This document shows, one piece after another, positions 1 through 14,464 of a stretch of 64,000 nucleotides of DNA. The stretch is from Hesseltinella vesiculosa. Taxonomy: Eukaryota; Mucoromycota; Mucoromycetes; Mucorales; Cunninghamellaceae. Position 1 is the first letter of the stretch; the number at the start of each line of letters is the position of its first letter. The DNA is taken from assembly GCA_002104935.1 (NCBI GenBank), contig MCGT01000010.1, positions 310,001 through 374,000 of the forward strand, given 5' to 3'. A program made the translations under genes and the position numbers. The notes beneath the pieces are model-generated. The model was given only the letters and a program-made list of their open reading frames with translations. It was not told the origin of the DNA and searched no databases.

Positions 1-1004
1 TGGCCTTGGCCACCGAGGTCCAGGACCCGAAGTTGCTGCATCTTCGGCAGATCGTGCAGGATCCAATGGGTGAGGCAATGGCGACAGAACTGAGTGCGCA
101 TAGGTGAGCCATTAAATTGGATGTTGAGATTAAGCTCGACCAGATTGACACAGCGAGATAAGAACGAGCCCAGGCCCAGCGGTGGATCCTCCTGACGATG
201 GCAATACAGGCTGCGGCATGCCTGTAGATTGAGATGGGTTAATTTCTCCGGGTGGAGAGAGGACAACACATGATTGGTGACAGGGGTATAGGCAAGATCC
301 AGGCGGGTCAAATGGTGATGCTGAAGCTGTTCAAATAACGGCTGAAAGAAACGTGTGGGCGAGAGAGCCATGCATTTATGAAACGACAACTGGGTCAACT
401 GGCCTGGCATCTGCGGATGGCCTACGATCCCAAGCGGTCGATGATGCTGAAGGCTGGGCGACGTAGGCATGAAGGCGGCCAAGTCATTGTCACCGTTTTC
501 ATCCTTTTTATCCTTGTTTTCCAGCAAATCAGCCATGGCTTGGGTCACTCTTTGATCACAAAACCCTGCCAGGTCAATGACCTGGAGGAACCGGTGGTGG
601 GCGGTAAACACAGCTTGCATCATCACCGGGTCCAAAAACGTGTACATCAACTCGTCTCCCACAACGAGCTGCTGAAGCCTCCGACAAGCCAGGATCCAAC
701 GAGCCAGCACGGCTGCTGTTATTTTATCTTTGGCACTAGCCTCGCTCCAACCCGAACCATGGACGGTGTAGCTCGATAGGTCCAGCTGACGCACATAATC
801 CATATAGCCTCGCTGTTCGAATAAAGGTAAGTGGGTCAAAAACGACACACATTGTCTAGGGTTGGTCATTGTCAAGGAGCAGAACAGCCGACGTCGGGTG
901 GCATGATGCAGTCGACGACAGGTCGCTCCGAGTCTCGCTCTATCTTGGTTCGTTTCACAGTGTTTAGCAATGCGGTCAATGAGTTCAGTGGAGAGTTGTT
1001 TCAT
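1..1004 (-). CDS. F-box protein with leucine-rich repeats, C-terminus cut by window edge
   Basis: An uninterrupted minus-strand frame runs from an ATG at 1004 to the left edge with no stop, about 334 codons. The N-terminus (residues about 3-45) has F-box character: a start MKQLSTELIDRIAKHC, then an RLGATCRRLHHATRR helix. Further on are leucine-rich segments such as LTRLDLAYTPVTNHVLSSL, LTHLNLQACRSLY and LVELNLNIQF, typical of LRR repeats. By family knowledge it would be a substrate adaptor of an SCF (Skp1-Cullin-F-box) ubiquitin ligase, in cytosol or nucleus; the substrate cannot be inferred. No intron is needed in the visible part. The C-terminal LRRs lie outside the window. The start is chosen because it is the first ATG and opens directly into the F-box. 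Confidence 0.8.
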   Translation of the reverse strand, partial: MKQLSTELIDRIAKHCETNQDRARLGATCRRLHHATRRRLFCSLTMTNPRQCVSFLTHLPLFEQRGYMDYVRQLDLSSYTVHGSGWSEASAKDKITAAVLARWILACRRLQQLVVGDELMYTFLDPVMMQAVFTAHHRFLQVIDLAGFCDQRVTQAMADLLENKDKKDENGDNDLAAFMPTSPSLQHHRPLGIVGHPQMPGQLTQLSFHKCMALSPTRFFQPLFEQLQHHHLTRLDLAYTPVTNHVLSSLHPEKLTHLNLQACRSLYCHRQEDPPLGLGSFLSRCVNLVELNLNIQFNGSPMRTQFCRHCLTHWILHDLPKMQQLRVLDLGGQG

Positions 1005-2153
1005 CCAGTAAAAAGAAAAGCAAATTGAAAAAAAATAGAAAAAGAGGAAAATAAAAGGAAATCGTTTTTTTTTTTTCATATTTAACACCCATTTTTTTCC
1101 ACGGAACTTGACCCTACCCATCCATTTTCCCACACCCTCCGCACAAGAAGATTAACGATGTGATCAGCCACCCTGATTGGTTTAAAAGATCAGTAGCTAC
1201 CATAATAGGCAATAAATGAAGAGGGGATATCTTTTCTATGGCGACAATCTTGTGATAGAGCACGATTATTTTGTTTTTTTTTTTTTTTGTTTTTGTCTTT
1301 TGTGGTTTCTTTTTATTTTTCATTTCAATCTTTGGCAGAAGCTTTGATTGCCCTCTCCTTTCGTTATTGAACAGGAAAAGAAAGAGGGGTTTCTTGCCAT
1401 CTATTTCCTACTCCGCCTTCACCAGGTCAAAGGATGGATTTTCTCCAGATTGTTTGTTTGTTTGGCAAAAAGTATATTTATTGTAGCACCAAGCTCCCTT
1501 CCCAGGCAACACACATGATTACCAAAATGGCACATTTGGGAGTGATAGGTTTGTGAGGAGGAAAAAGCATAAAAACACGAAAGTCCATGCAAGCGGCGCT
1601 GAATCCAGTCTTTCCCTGCTGCTTTTCCTGATGGTGGCTTTATGCTTTGACCCAAACCGCAGTACAAATGCAGTGTAATTGATGTTTCTTCAAAGTGTGT
1701 TTCTGTTGTCTCAGAAAAGCCTACTTGGTCCCGCTGCATCCAACCCCTTTTTTTAAAAAAATCACCGCTCTGCTTTTTTTTTTTTTTTTCTTCTTTCTGA
1801 AGTTTTTTTTTTTTATACAGTACTTCATCTAATCATCTACTGCTCAAGGCTCAAGCCTTGAAAGATACATCTTTATGTGATTGAATTCGTTTTATTTATT
1901 TATACATCTGTGAACTAGTAATGATTGGGCAAAAGGTCAGCGTTTTTCAATGATAAACTTACCCCTATTTCTGGTTAGGTTTTGGATTGTTTTCTTGTGC
2001 TTGCTTGATTATTAGTCCATTGTGAATCGTTGGCCCTTGCTTCTATTGGCATTTCTTTTTCTTCTTCTTTATTTTTATTGAATAGCGTCTGGCCATCCCT
2101 TCTTTTTTTTGTTTTAATTCTATTCCATCCTTCCATGGTAAGCATGAAAAAAG
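1005..2153. other. gene-free spacer
   Basis: An AT-rich interval with several T or A runs (near 1064, 1273, 1771, 1807). It lies between divergently transcribed genes and presumably holds both promoters. A 106-codon minus frame at 1419-1739 matches nothing I recognise and is not called. Confidence 0.5.
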
Positions 2154-6141
<3,988 letters not shown>

Positions 6142-6516
6142 AAGGTGAAAAGCGCACAATGTGATTTTTTTTTTAAAACGCCTTCTTTTCATTAAGCGTT
6201 CCCCCCCCCTTTTTTTAATGCTGTAGCCTCCCACATCCCTTTTTTCATTTGACATGCATAGAAATTATTTGAGATGTAATTGATTGATAACAAATGAGCT
6301 AGCATTTTTTTTAATTGAAAATGAAAAAAAAAACATTCTCAAATCCATGTGTAAGGTAAGGCAAGGGAGAGGGTGTGAGAGGGAAAGAGAAAAAAAAGCT
6401 ACTAATACGATGAAGGTGATACAAGTATCGGAAAAAAGCGTGTGGTGAAAAAAAAAATAGTATGTAAGAGTAAGAGAGGATATGTCAAGTAATGAAGGAG
6501 AATCGCACGAGGGGCT
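6142..6516. other. gene-free spacer between convergent genes
   Basis: AT-rich interval holding the 3' ends of the DYRK kinase and of the minus-strand secreted-protein gene. Only short homopolymer runs were seen. Confidence 0.5.
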
Positions 6517-7797
6517 CTAATCATAATTATCAAAGGCTTCTTCAAAGTTGGGAGGGATCATCATGCCAGGCATACGACCTCCAGCATAACCGTAGCCGTT
6601 CATTCCAGCATTTACGTAACCGGGATAGTAGCGATGCGTGGTAGTGACGTAGGTGCTACGCTTTTGGTGCTGTCGCTTTGTCAAAAAGTCGTCCAATTCT
6701 TCGGGAGACAAGCCAGGGGGAGCAGGGCCAGGGGCGTCATGTTTGTTGACTTCATCACCTGCACCATCAGCAGCCGTGCCTTCTTCAGCGCCTTCCTTTT
6801 CAGCACGCTTGTCGAACATTTCGCCAATTTCATCAGGGTCCATGCCCATGCCCATGCCGGCGCCTGCACCTAAGCCATAAGGGCCAAGACCAGCACCCAT
6901 GCCCATGCCAGCACCCATGCCCATGCCCATGCCCATACCCATGGGGTAGTCTTCTTGGTTACGTTTGGCAAGAGGCAACTCACGCTTATCATACAGCTCG
7001 CTCATGATACCAGCAGCCACTTGAGGATTCATGCCCATGCCCATTCGGCCCATGCCACCAGCACCGGCCATGGCGCCAGCACCTGCATTGACATTAGCGC
7101 CAGCACCTACGTTAGCACCAGCACCAACACCAGCACCAGCATAAGGGCGTCCGCCAAAGCCTCCATAAGCGCCATAGCCAGCATATGGGTTACCAAAGGC
7201 GCCGCCATAACCGCCATTCATCAGGGCAGCCGCCGCCATGCTTTCTTCGAAATCTTCACTTCGCTTGACGGGAGTACGCTTGACGGGTTCACGCTTGGAG
7301 GCACTACGCTTGGAGGCACTGCGCTTGGAGGCACTGCGCAAGCCTAGAATGCCAAGGCCTTGGGAGCCCGAGGAACTCTCACTTTCGGGACCGAGCTTAA
7401 GGATGCCATTCCCGACGGCCACATCAGCTGGGCGAGCTCTCAAGAGCTCACCACGCTTGCGAAGGATGTCTTCATTATCGCCATCAGCTCCATTGGACAA
7501 AGAAACGATACCATTCAATGTAACACCACGTCCACCGTCGGCAATCAATAAACCATTACGCTTGATGATTTCACCAAGATTAAGTCCAGAAGAAAGGCCA
7601 TCAAGTGCTTCAGCTCCTTCAAGACCACTGGCGCCAACCGTATTTTCCTGTGATTCGCCTAAAGCAATCTGACCACTCAATAACTTGACTTGGTCGGGAC
7701 TTGCTTCGAGAATGCCTGACCGCTTATCAACAGGAACGGCTTGTGACACCATCACTAAACCAACAGCCATGGAAATTAATGTCGCTTGGAATTTCAT
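6517..7797 (-). CDS. secreted Gly/Met-rich precursor with many Kex2 sites
   Basis: Single-exon frame of 426 residues. The start MKFQATLISMAVGLVMVSQA is a classic signal peptide, followed at once by VPVDKR, a Kex2-type propeptide site. Thirteen Lys-Arg sites are visible (near residues 26, 80, 115, 159, 164, 169, 174, 179, 272, 279, 331, 375, 380), including a ladder SASKRSASKRSASKR then PVKRTPVKR. Between them lie Gly/Ala/Met-rich blocks (GMGMGMGMGAGMGMG near 286-300; GAGANVGAGANVNAGAG near 226-241) and a Tyr/Gly-rich C-terminus. There is no cysteine and no recognisable enzyme domain. The architecture fits fungal Kex2-processed secreted precursors (KEP type), so the product may be several peptides rather than one protein; this is inference. 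Wall or surface roles are also possible. It is the first of three minus-strand secreted-protein genes. Confidence 0.8.
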   Translation of the reverse strand: MKFQATLISMAVGLVMVSQAVPVDKRSGILEASPDQVKLLSGQIALGESQENTVGASGLEGAEALDGLSSGLNLGEIIKRNGLLIADGGRGVTLNGIVSLSNGADGDNEDILRKRGELLRARPADVAVGNGILKLGPESESSSGSQGLGILGLRSASKRSASKRSASKREPVKRTPVKRSEDFEESMAAAALMNGGYGGAFGNPYAGYGAYGGFGGRPYAGAGVGAGANVGAGANVNAGAGAMAGAGGMGRMGMGMNPQVAAGIMSELYDKRELPLAKRNQEDYPMGMGMGMGMGAGMGMGAGLGPYGLGAGAGMGMGMDPDEIGEMFDKRAEKEGAEEGTAADGAGDEVNKHDAPGPAPPGLSPEELDDFLTKRQHQKRSTYVTTTHRYYPGYVNAGMNGYGYAGGRMPGMMIPPNFEEAFDNYD

Positions 7798-9814
7798 GTT
7801 GCGGATGTTGAATTGCTCGTTTAAAATTAGAAAGGAAAAAAATTAGGCGCGTAAAAATGAGCTGGTGAAACGGAACAAAAAAAAAAGTGTCAAGAGGCAA
7901 AAGAGAAACTAAAAAGAAAAGTGATCAAGTAAAGAAAAAGAGGAAAAGAGAAAACGAATTTGATTAACGCATGATGAGTTTCCTTTTTATATCATTATGA
8001 TTTAGCGAAGCTCTTTAGACACTCGTGCTGTTTGGCTTGCTGACCTCCGTCCACCTTTTTTTTTTCTCTGGCGTATCGACCATTCCAGTTCCTGTAGACT
8101 CCTTATTTTTTAATTCAAAAGAAAACAAAGTAAAAATATAGTCCTTCTCCTAATCAAATGTTATCAACCCTCCTCCTATTTTTTTTTCTTTAGGTACATT
8201 CGTTTAAGCCTAGGCAGGACGCGACCAACATTTTTGTCGCGGTGACTGACTTCATACCGATCAGTCTATATACGATCCCTCTGTACAAAGTAAGCATTTT
8301 CACCCCGTTCACACTGATAATACTTCACTACCCACGATCGAGCGCCAACAATGAAAAATGAATATTCAGACGCTTTTGCTCCCCTCCCCCCTTCTCACTC
8401 CCTCCCCAGCCTTTCTCTTTTTTTTTTTTTTCGTTCTCCTTTGAACATGCTCAGAAACAAAGGGAAGCTCTATTTGGACTTCTCCGATGACTGATACCTC
8501 CTTGACAGAGGGAGAGAATCAAATGGTGAAAACGGGGAGAGTCGAAAGAAAATCCCTTAGGAGATCATCTCATGAAACGTCATTTTGGCCAGCATCTGTA
8601 TCCAGCTCAGTTTTTTTTTTTTATTACCGAATGTCATGGCATGCAAGTTGGAATGCTGTTCAGCCGTTGTTTCAGATAAAAATGTTAGGGTTTTTCGGGA
8701 TAGCGTATTAAAAAAGAACGGATCAGGGTTATATCTTCGAAGCTTGTGATGGGATGGCATCGCCAAGTAAAAAATGTGCACCAACGTTCTCGTTTTTTTT
8801 TTTTTTTTTTTTTGCGTCTGATTTTGTTTTACTCCAGGTTCTTTGCTAAAAGAATGGTAAATCTTGGTCCCACATTTTATGCCGCCACTTGATGCTGTTT
8901 CACACCAGGCTCAAAAAAGTAGGGGTCAAAGGAAAAAAAAAGAGAGATGAAGGGGGGGAAGAGGTAGCCTTTTTCATGGAAAATGCCCTTTGATCACTGG
9001 CATGAAATAGGAGGTTTTTGTCGAATTCTTTTTTTCAGCCCCTTTTTCTTCTGTTGACGAGCGCACGAACATTTTGGCCTTCCAAGCTTTTTTTTTTTTT
9101 TTTCAATGACAGCCCCTTGGATATGCAACGGCTCCCTGTCATGGTTTTTCTAGTCTGCCTGCGTTTCAAACCCCTATTTCTGAGGGTATCAGGTACTTTT
9201 GTGTACCTGTTCATGGCCTGTATGGGAATGTCTAAAGGGAGGTTTGTGAATTTTATCACGGAAGCTCAGGAAAGCCAAAAAAAAAAAAAAAAAAGCGAGC
9301 TATCCATCGATTGTGGGAAAATAAGCGAGGCCCAGATTCGGAGTAGGGGTCATTTGGGTCATCCATATATTCTTTGCGTTTGATGCTTAATAACATTGAT
9401 GCATAGGACAACTGCCATCTATCGCTTGATGATCAACATTATAAAACAAATGTCAATTATGCGATGCGCGCAGGATCATATTTTTTATTACATTATATGC
9501 AAGGCGCTAAGGAACATGGCATTTGGATTAAACCAAAAAAAAAAAATGCTAGCAAGGGGCAGGCAAGTGATGCTCTTGGTTCTTAGATATCCATGTCACT
9601 TTTTTTCTCTTCAACTAACTGGCTGATAAAATACACTTATCATGTACTTGCCTCGGAAATGCACGCTATCACCTTCGTAGTAAACACGTAGATTCTCAAG
9701 TAAAATAATGGGAGAGTATCTTTTTTATTATTATTATCAAAGCAAGGATGGTGGTACACTGAGAAAGGAAAAGCAACACTGGGAAGAAAAGAATGAAAAA
9801 AGTGACCTAAACTA
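7798..9814. other. gene-free spacer, likely promoter of the secreted precursor
   Basis: About 2 kb without a credible gene. Long T or A runs occur near 8418, 8612, 8792, 9090 and 9278. Short frames at 8487-9626 have skewed composition from homopolymers and no recognisable domain. The part nearest 7798 should hold the promoter of the Kex2-rich precursor, and the part near 9700-9814 the 3' UTR of the next gene. Confidence 0.4.
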
Positions 9815-11464
9815 TTAATTGTCTTGCTCTGTCGAGGAGGGTTTCTTTGTCGTGGCTGCCGTAACGAGTGCGAGAACCTTCTCAGAAAGGTTTTGAACCA
9901 CGGCTTGCTTGGGCTTGCTTACTTGCACGTGCTTCAGGTCGTCAAGAGCACCATTGATGGCTTCGACACGGCCGGCGCCTTTAGATGAACTACTAGCTTC
10001 AGACACTTCTTCCATGTTGCTTTCACCTTGACCTTCAGACTTTTCGGCAGCTTCAGCCTGTTCACCGCGGCCTTCACCACCTTCACCACCTTCACCACCT
10101 TCGCCAGCCTCACCGCCTTCGCCGCGTTCGGCAGCCCCGCCACCTTCACCTCCTGCCTCGGCAGCACGGCGGGTCAGAAGGTTTGTGTTTTCTTGACGGG
10201 CAGTCAGCTGGGTCAAAATCGAGCTTGTTCGGGACAAAGGGCTAATTGCCTTGGACTGTCTATGACGCTGACCACCTTCTCTTCGACCACCTTCACCACC
10301 ACCGGCACGGTCGCCAGCACGGCCATCTTCGCCGCCACCGGCACGATCACCAGCGCGACCATCTTCACCACCACCGGCACGGTCGCCAGCACGACCATCT
10401 TCGCCGCCACCGGCACGATCACCAGCACGACCATCTTCGCCGCCACCGGCACGGTCGCCAGCACGACCATCTTCACCACCACCAGCACGGTCGCCAGCAC
10501 GGCCATCTTCACCACCACCGGCACGGTCGCCAGCACGACCACCACGTCGCCCACCACGTCCGCCTTCGTTGATCTCGTCGTTTTCGTCAACATAATAGGG
10601 AGAGTAATAGTCGCCAGCAAATTCATCATCGCCTGCACCAACTTCGTCACCAGCACGGCCATCTTCACCGCCACCAGCACGGTCACCGGCCCGACCATCT
10701 TCACCACCACCAGCGCGGTCGCCAGCACGGCCATCTTCACCGCCACCAGGACGATCACCAGCACGGCCATCTTCACCGCCACCAGGACGATCACCAGCAC
10801 GACCATCTTCGCCGCCGCCAGCGCGATCGCCAGCTCTACGGTCACTGGAATAGCCGCCGTGGGGACGCATTGGGCGTCGTCTGGAATTGACGTATAAACT
10901 CCGCTTTTCCAAAGGCTTGTCGGCAAGACTATGTCCACTGCGGCGCATCATGCCATAGCCATTCATGTAGGAGGGGTACATGCCAGCCATCACAGGACCT
11001 GCATTTCCGCCAGGGTTAGCCATCGATCCCGTGCCACTAGGTGCTGAGCCATAAACTTGCATGGTGGGTGGAGCTGAGGGTGCCATCGCACCCGGTTGCA
11101 TAAACAGGGCAGATTGCACATGTGAAGTGTAGAGCAATGCATTGACGTTGGTGACCATCTTGGTCAAAGCTTCCTGCATCTTCCAAGAGTTGTCAACTGA
11201 TGCAGGTTCAGCTGTAGGGTTAAACTCGGGCTGTTCAAGTTGAAGTATCAAAGAATTGACTTGCTGGACCAAGACCTCAGCCTGGGGATTAGTGCCTGCG
11301 GCTGATTTTTCTTCGTCCGTGCTAACGCCTCGTTTTTGTAACCCACTCCAGGTCGATGTTCCTCCTTGAACATGTGAAATAGTGGCTCGTCGATCGATTG
11401 CTGCTGCGTCGAGATATGTGGCCCATGTCATGCAAAGGACACTTAACGTGAAAACGTGCTTCAT
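9815..11464 (-). CDS. secreted protein with 12-residue tandem repeats
   Basis: Single exon, 549 residues. The frame stays open 58 codons upstream, but the ATG at 11464 is preferred because it starts a signal peptide (MKHVFTLSVLCMTWATYLDA) followed by AAIDRR; the upstream part is Phe/Lys-rich translation of homopolymers. An N-terminal helical region (about 60-125) leads to dibasic sites (LQKR, LEKR, SRRR, SDRR). Then come two arrays of the unit AGDRAGGGEDGR: five copies plus a degenerate one (about 211-282), a Tyr/Asp spacer (AGDYYSPYYVDENDEINEGG), and six copies plus a variant (about 311-394). A Gly/Glu-rich stretch and a helical C-terminus follow. The mature part lacks cysteine. Function is unknown; an extracellular or wall-associated disordered protein is the simplest guess. 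The repeats lack internal KR sites, so this is not a simple Kex2 peptide array. Confidence 0.8.
   Translation of the reverse strand: MKHVFTLSVLCMTWATYLDAAAIDRRATISHVQGGTSTWSGLQKRGVSTDEEKSAAGTNPQAEVLVQQVNSLILQLEQPEFNPTAEPASVDNSWKMQEALTKMVTNVNALLYTSHVQSALFMQPGAMAPSAPPTMQVYGSAPSGTGSMANPGGNAGPVMAGMYPSYMNGYGMMRRSGHSLADKPLEKRSLYVNSRRRPMRPHGGYSSDRRAGDRAGGGEDGRAGDRPGGGEDGRAGDRPGGGEDGRAGDRAGGGEDGRAGDRAGGGEDGRAGDEVGAGDDEFAGDYYSPYYVDENDEINEGGRGGRRGGRAGDRAGGGEDGRAGDRAGGGEDGRAGDRAGGGEDGRAGDRAGGGEDGRAGDRAGGGEDGRAGDRAGGGEDGRAGDRAGGGEGGRREGGQRHRQSKAISPLSRTSSILTQLTARQENTNLLTRRAAEAGGEGGGAAERGEGGEAGEGGEGGEGGEGRGEQAEAAEKSEGQGESNMEEVSEASSSSKGAGRVEAINGALDDLKHVQVSKPKQAVVQNLSEKVLALVTAATTKKPSSTEQDN
10283..10834 (-). 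repeat. 36-bp tandem repeat arrays inside the secreted protein gene
   Basis: Two in-frame arrays of a GC-rich 36-base unit, about 6 units at 10619-10834 and about 7 at 10283-10534, separated by about 84 bases of unique sequence. Units encode AGDRAGGGEDGR and differ mainly at third codon positions and by an Ala/Pro swap. The array opens long spurious frames on both strands. Confidence 0.9.
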
Positions 11465-12589
11465 CTTGTCTGACACCAAAAGAAAGAGAACAAAAAAAAA
11501 AGCCAAAAAAAAAAAAAAAGAAAAGACAGAGGAATTAGCTTTTTTTAAAAAAAAATTATAATAGGGGAACGAAGAGAAAAAAGAACGAAAGAAAAGAAAC
11601 TTCAACGGGTAAAAAGGGTTTTGAGGGCCTAGGTCCACAATTTTAATTCACATCATGACATCAATCGAGGAACAAAAAGATAGAGTACCTTTGGTAGATC
11701 TCCTTAAGGATGGAAGACTTGGAACAACTTTCCGCCTTTTGACCCCTTTTGTTCCTTGCCAACGCTTTTTCTCCTCCAATTTCTTCGAGTATCAAGGAGA
11801 ACATCGTCTTTTTTTTTTTTTTTTGGTGTCCATGGAAAAGAAAACACATTTGCCCCTCAGGAATGGCTAAACATAACATTTCTTATCCTTTTTTTCTGGG
11901 CTTCGATTTTCGACTCTTCAAAATGATTAAATATTCAATTTATGCATGTCGCCATTTGATTGTAACATGCCGCTGGGTCTATTTCTAGTTCCAAGGAGTG
12001 ACCTCGTATCTATGGGCCTGTCCCTAGCTTTATACTCCAGGAGGGCCAGCCTTCTATCTTTTAAAAAATACATGACAGGAGCATTCAGGAGGTGGGGATC
12101 GTCCCCCTGTTTACATGATAGACGTCTATCCAATAGCAATTATTATGAAAGACAAAAGCGTGCTCCTTTTTTACAAAGTCTCCTGGTAGCAGCGTGAGCA
12201 CGCACTACAAGCTGACAACCTCGTGGAACTCCGATTCTCCCATTTCGCTCCTCCATTTTTGACGTCACTTGTCAATACCGAGGATCTTCCACTTTGCATT
12301 AAAACTAGGTGTTATGGGGGTTTTATAGCATTGTTTTCCTTGGCTTTTCATAAATTACTAATAGGTTAAGTAGGCTTTTTTTTTTTAAAAAAAAAAAAAA
12401 AAGAAAAACTTCAAAATTAACACGCAAGTTACTTGTGACAACATCAGGACGTTTTTTTCTTTCTTTTTCTCTTTTTTTCTTTTTTTCTGTTTTCTTTTTT
12501 CTGTTTTTCTTCTTTTCTTTTTTGAAACAATGTGAGAGGTAGGAGATTGGTGCAGCCACCCAGTATATTGATGTAGGGAGGGATGCGCC
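11465..12589. other. gene-free spacer
   Basis: Low-complexity interval with A-rich sequence just upstream of the 11464 start (a leader or promoter) and T/A runs near 11808 and 12378, plus a pyrimidine-rich stretch near 12450-12520. No credible gene. Confidence 0.4.
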
Positions 12590-13123
12590 TTATGGCTCTT
12601 GTTGGTCGTTGAGAGCAGACGAAATACCCCTCAGGTCAATCGGGACGCGTAGATCAATGGACAGCTGCACAAGCCCATCTGAGATGACGCGAAGGAAGTT
12701 GCGCATACCGGGATCATCATTTTGTTCTACTACCAGATTAAAAATGTTCTGCACAGTTCCGGCCAAGTCAGGCAGGATCATGGGTGCAGATTCTGGTTGG
12801 TATAGCTGGCCAGCAAGCTGGAGAGCGCTGGTGACCATGACACTGACCTTACTCAGTGCATCATCGTCTTGACGCAAGTTTTGTGTCAGCATTTGCAAGT
12901 TCGCAGTAAATTCGTTGATGTCCTGGCTGATACTCGTCATGTACATCATTGATGTTTCGTACTGCTGGCTATAAACATCTTCTCCCTTTGTCGAGTGTGA
13001 AGTAGATCGACGCTGCAAAGACACACGATCAAACTCAGCTGCAGGTGCTGCATCTGCACCGCTCCATGGCCAAGCAATTGCAACCAAGGCCCATAAAGTA
13101 AAGATGAATTGCATGAAGAGCAT
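12590..13123 (-). CDS. small secreted protein, function unknown
   Basis: Single exon, 177 residues. A hydrophobic N-terminus (MLFMQFIFTLWALVAIAW) forms a signal peptide with likely cleavage near ADAAPA. A possible Kex2-type site LQRR follows near residue 38. The rest is predicted mainly helical and cysteine-free: heptad-like segments (INEFTANLQMLTQNLR; ALSKVSVMVTSALQLAGQLY; TVQNIFNLVVEQ). A weak resemblance to the helical N-terminal region of the repeat protein at 9815-11464 (ALTKMVTNVNALL against ALSKVSVMVTSAL) suggests the two may be distant paralogues. Both are on the minus strand. An in-frame ATG three codons later (MQFIF) is an alternative start. I do not recognise the family. Confidence 0.7.
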   Translation of the reverse strand: MLFMQFIFTLWALVAIAWPWSGADAAPAAEFDRVSLQRRSTSHSTKGEDVYSQQYETSMMYMTSISQDINEFTANLQMLTQNLRQDDDALSKVSVMVTSALQLAGQLYQPESAPMILPDLAGTVQNIFNLVVEQNDDPGMRNFLRVISDGLVQLSIDLRVPIDLRGISSALNDQQEP

Positions 13124-13799
13124 TTACGTCGGTTTTAGATTTTCGTAAAAGATATGAAGAAAAAAAAAAGGGAGAAAGTGCAAAACAAAACAAAAAAAAA
13201 AGGCTCTTGTGGTGACATTAAAGAAAAAAGTAATAACCCATGAGAAGGGATTATTACGAAAAAAAAAAGGAGGTACTAGCGGTAATCTTGATCCTCCTTA
13301 ATTTGGCATCCGCTCTTTAAATACTAAAGGCGAAAGACACATTGTAAGCATCAAATACAGTAAGGATGTAAGGATGTGTTGGCAGTCATGGTGCACGTTC
13401 ATGTGTTTCCAATCGTGCACCTTATTTCAGTGCAATAGATGCAGGGTATTAGCAAGGATGTTTGTCCTGCATTACTATGATAGTCTGCACAGTTTAGGAT
13501 CAATAGGAGAAGCCGAGAGGAACTGATATTGACGTTTCGCTTTTTTTTTTTCGTTTTACCTCAGCTTCACCCGCTCCCGAGCAAGGATGGCGTTGCAGGT
13601 TTGTCCTATTTTCGCAATTTGTCATTTTTCCAGAGTCCAATACTTTTAACTAGACTTATCACTCATGCATAAATCGTCTAACGGGAAGCTGCGATTTGTG
13701 GCGGTTTTTAACAAGGTCAATGGAGAGGAGTCCCAGCCAGAATCAAAGATGCACGCGGAGAATGAATGCGCCCATACAAATTCTTTTTCCTCGTTCTGA
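13124..13799. other. gene-free spacer
   Basis: Promoter-side sequence of the small secreted protein, A-rich near 13160-13290. A short minus frame at 13646-13828 overlaps the edge of a dispersed repeat copy and is not called. Confidence 0.4.
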
Positions 13800-14060
13800 G
13801 AAAAAAAAATGCAAACACTGCACAGCATAACTGAGTGATTAAATCGAAGTGAAATTTACCTCACCAGCGCAAATGCATGAAAGATAACAGTGGTGAAAAA
13901 ATCAGGTCGATTCGTGAAGGTCACTCAGCCAACTTTTGATCAAGTTCGTTTTTTCACCTCCGACTCACCAGCTAAAAAAATACGAAAAATCGGCCATTTT
14001 CGCAGGGAACCCCCAGGCGATCTTGACCAAAAACTACAGTGCGATACTGCTCTAAATACA
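13800..14060 (+). repeat. dispersed repeat family, copy A (diverged)
   Basis: Shares ordered blocks with four other places in the window: an A-run, a block ending GAGTGATTAAATCG, then AAAAAATCAGGTCGATT, CCAACTTTTGATCA, a block ending CCAGCTAAAAAA, ATCGGCCATTTTCGC and AACCCCCAGGCGATCTTGA. The copy is non-coding and has clear point and indel differences from the others. I could not identify a known element or clear terminal repeats. Confidence 0.75.
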
Positions 14061-14309
14061 TATGCGTTTTGAGCATCTTTGTGCCTTTGAATTACCATAT
14101 AAAGAAATAAACGCAAGCTTATAACCAATATTTTTTCGAAAATCCCAAATCCATTTTTATAAGTTAAGAGGATATTGACTGTAATGGTGTGAGAGTGAAA
14201 GGCCGAGATCTGTGGGTTATCAATGTCGGCGTGGCTGGTGGCCACCACATTGTCCCCAAGAAAGTGAAGCAACATTCCCGCTTTGACGAGTACCACCGTG
14301 ATAACCGAC

Positions 14310-14405
14310 CTGTTTACCTTTCCTCGATATTCCAAGTATTCCCATTGACCTTTTTGGTCTATTTTTTTCTTTACTTTCCTCGATATTCTGTGTATTCTCA
14401 TTGAT
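14310..14405 (-). repeat. short two-unit repeat, inverted partner of 17757-17856
   Basis: On the minus strand two units contain TCAATGGGAATAC (or TCAATGAGAATAC), AATATCGAGGAAAG and ATAGACCAAAAA. The same units occur in the opposite orientation near 17.8 kb, so the two sites form an inverted pair about 3.4 kb apart. Confidence 0.7.
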
Positions 14406-14464
14406 CCTATTCTTTATGATTCTCCAACACGAAGATTGCCCCAACCTTGTTTGATTGAAATGAT

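Noticed and set aside
10283..10834. CRISPR-like regular 36-bp repeats
   Set aside because: Units are directly adjacent without spacers, in frame, and in a eukaryotic coding sequence.
10028..10897. 289-codon plus-strand frame rich in Thr/Ala
   Set aside because: Antisense to the 36-bp repeat arrays of the secreted protein; the frame is a by-product of the repeat. The minus 241-codon frame at 10213-10938 is the same kind of artefact.
11465..11638. 58-codon upstream extension of the repeat protein
   Set aside because: Phe/Lys-rich translation of T/A runs; the ATG at 11464 begins a proper signal peptide.
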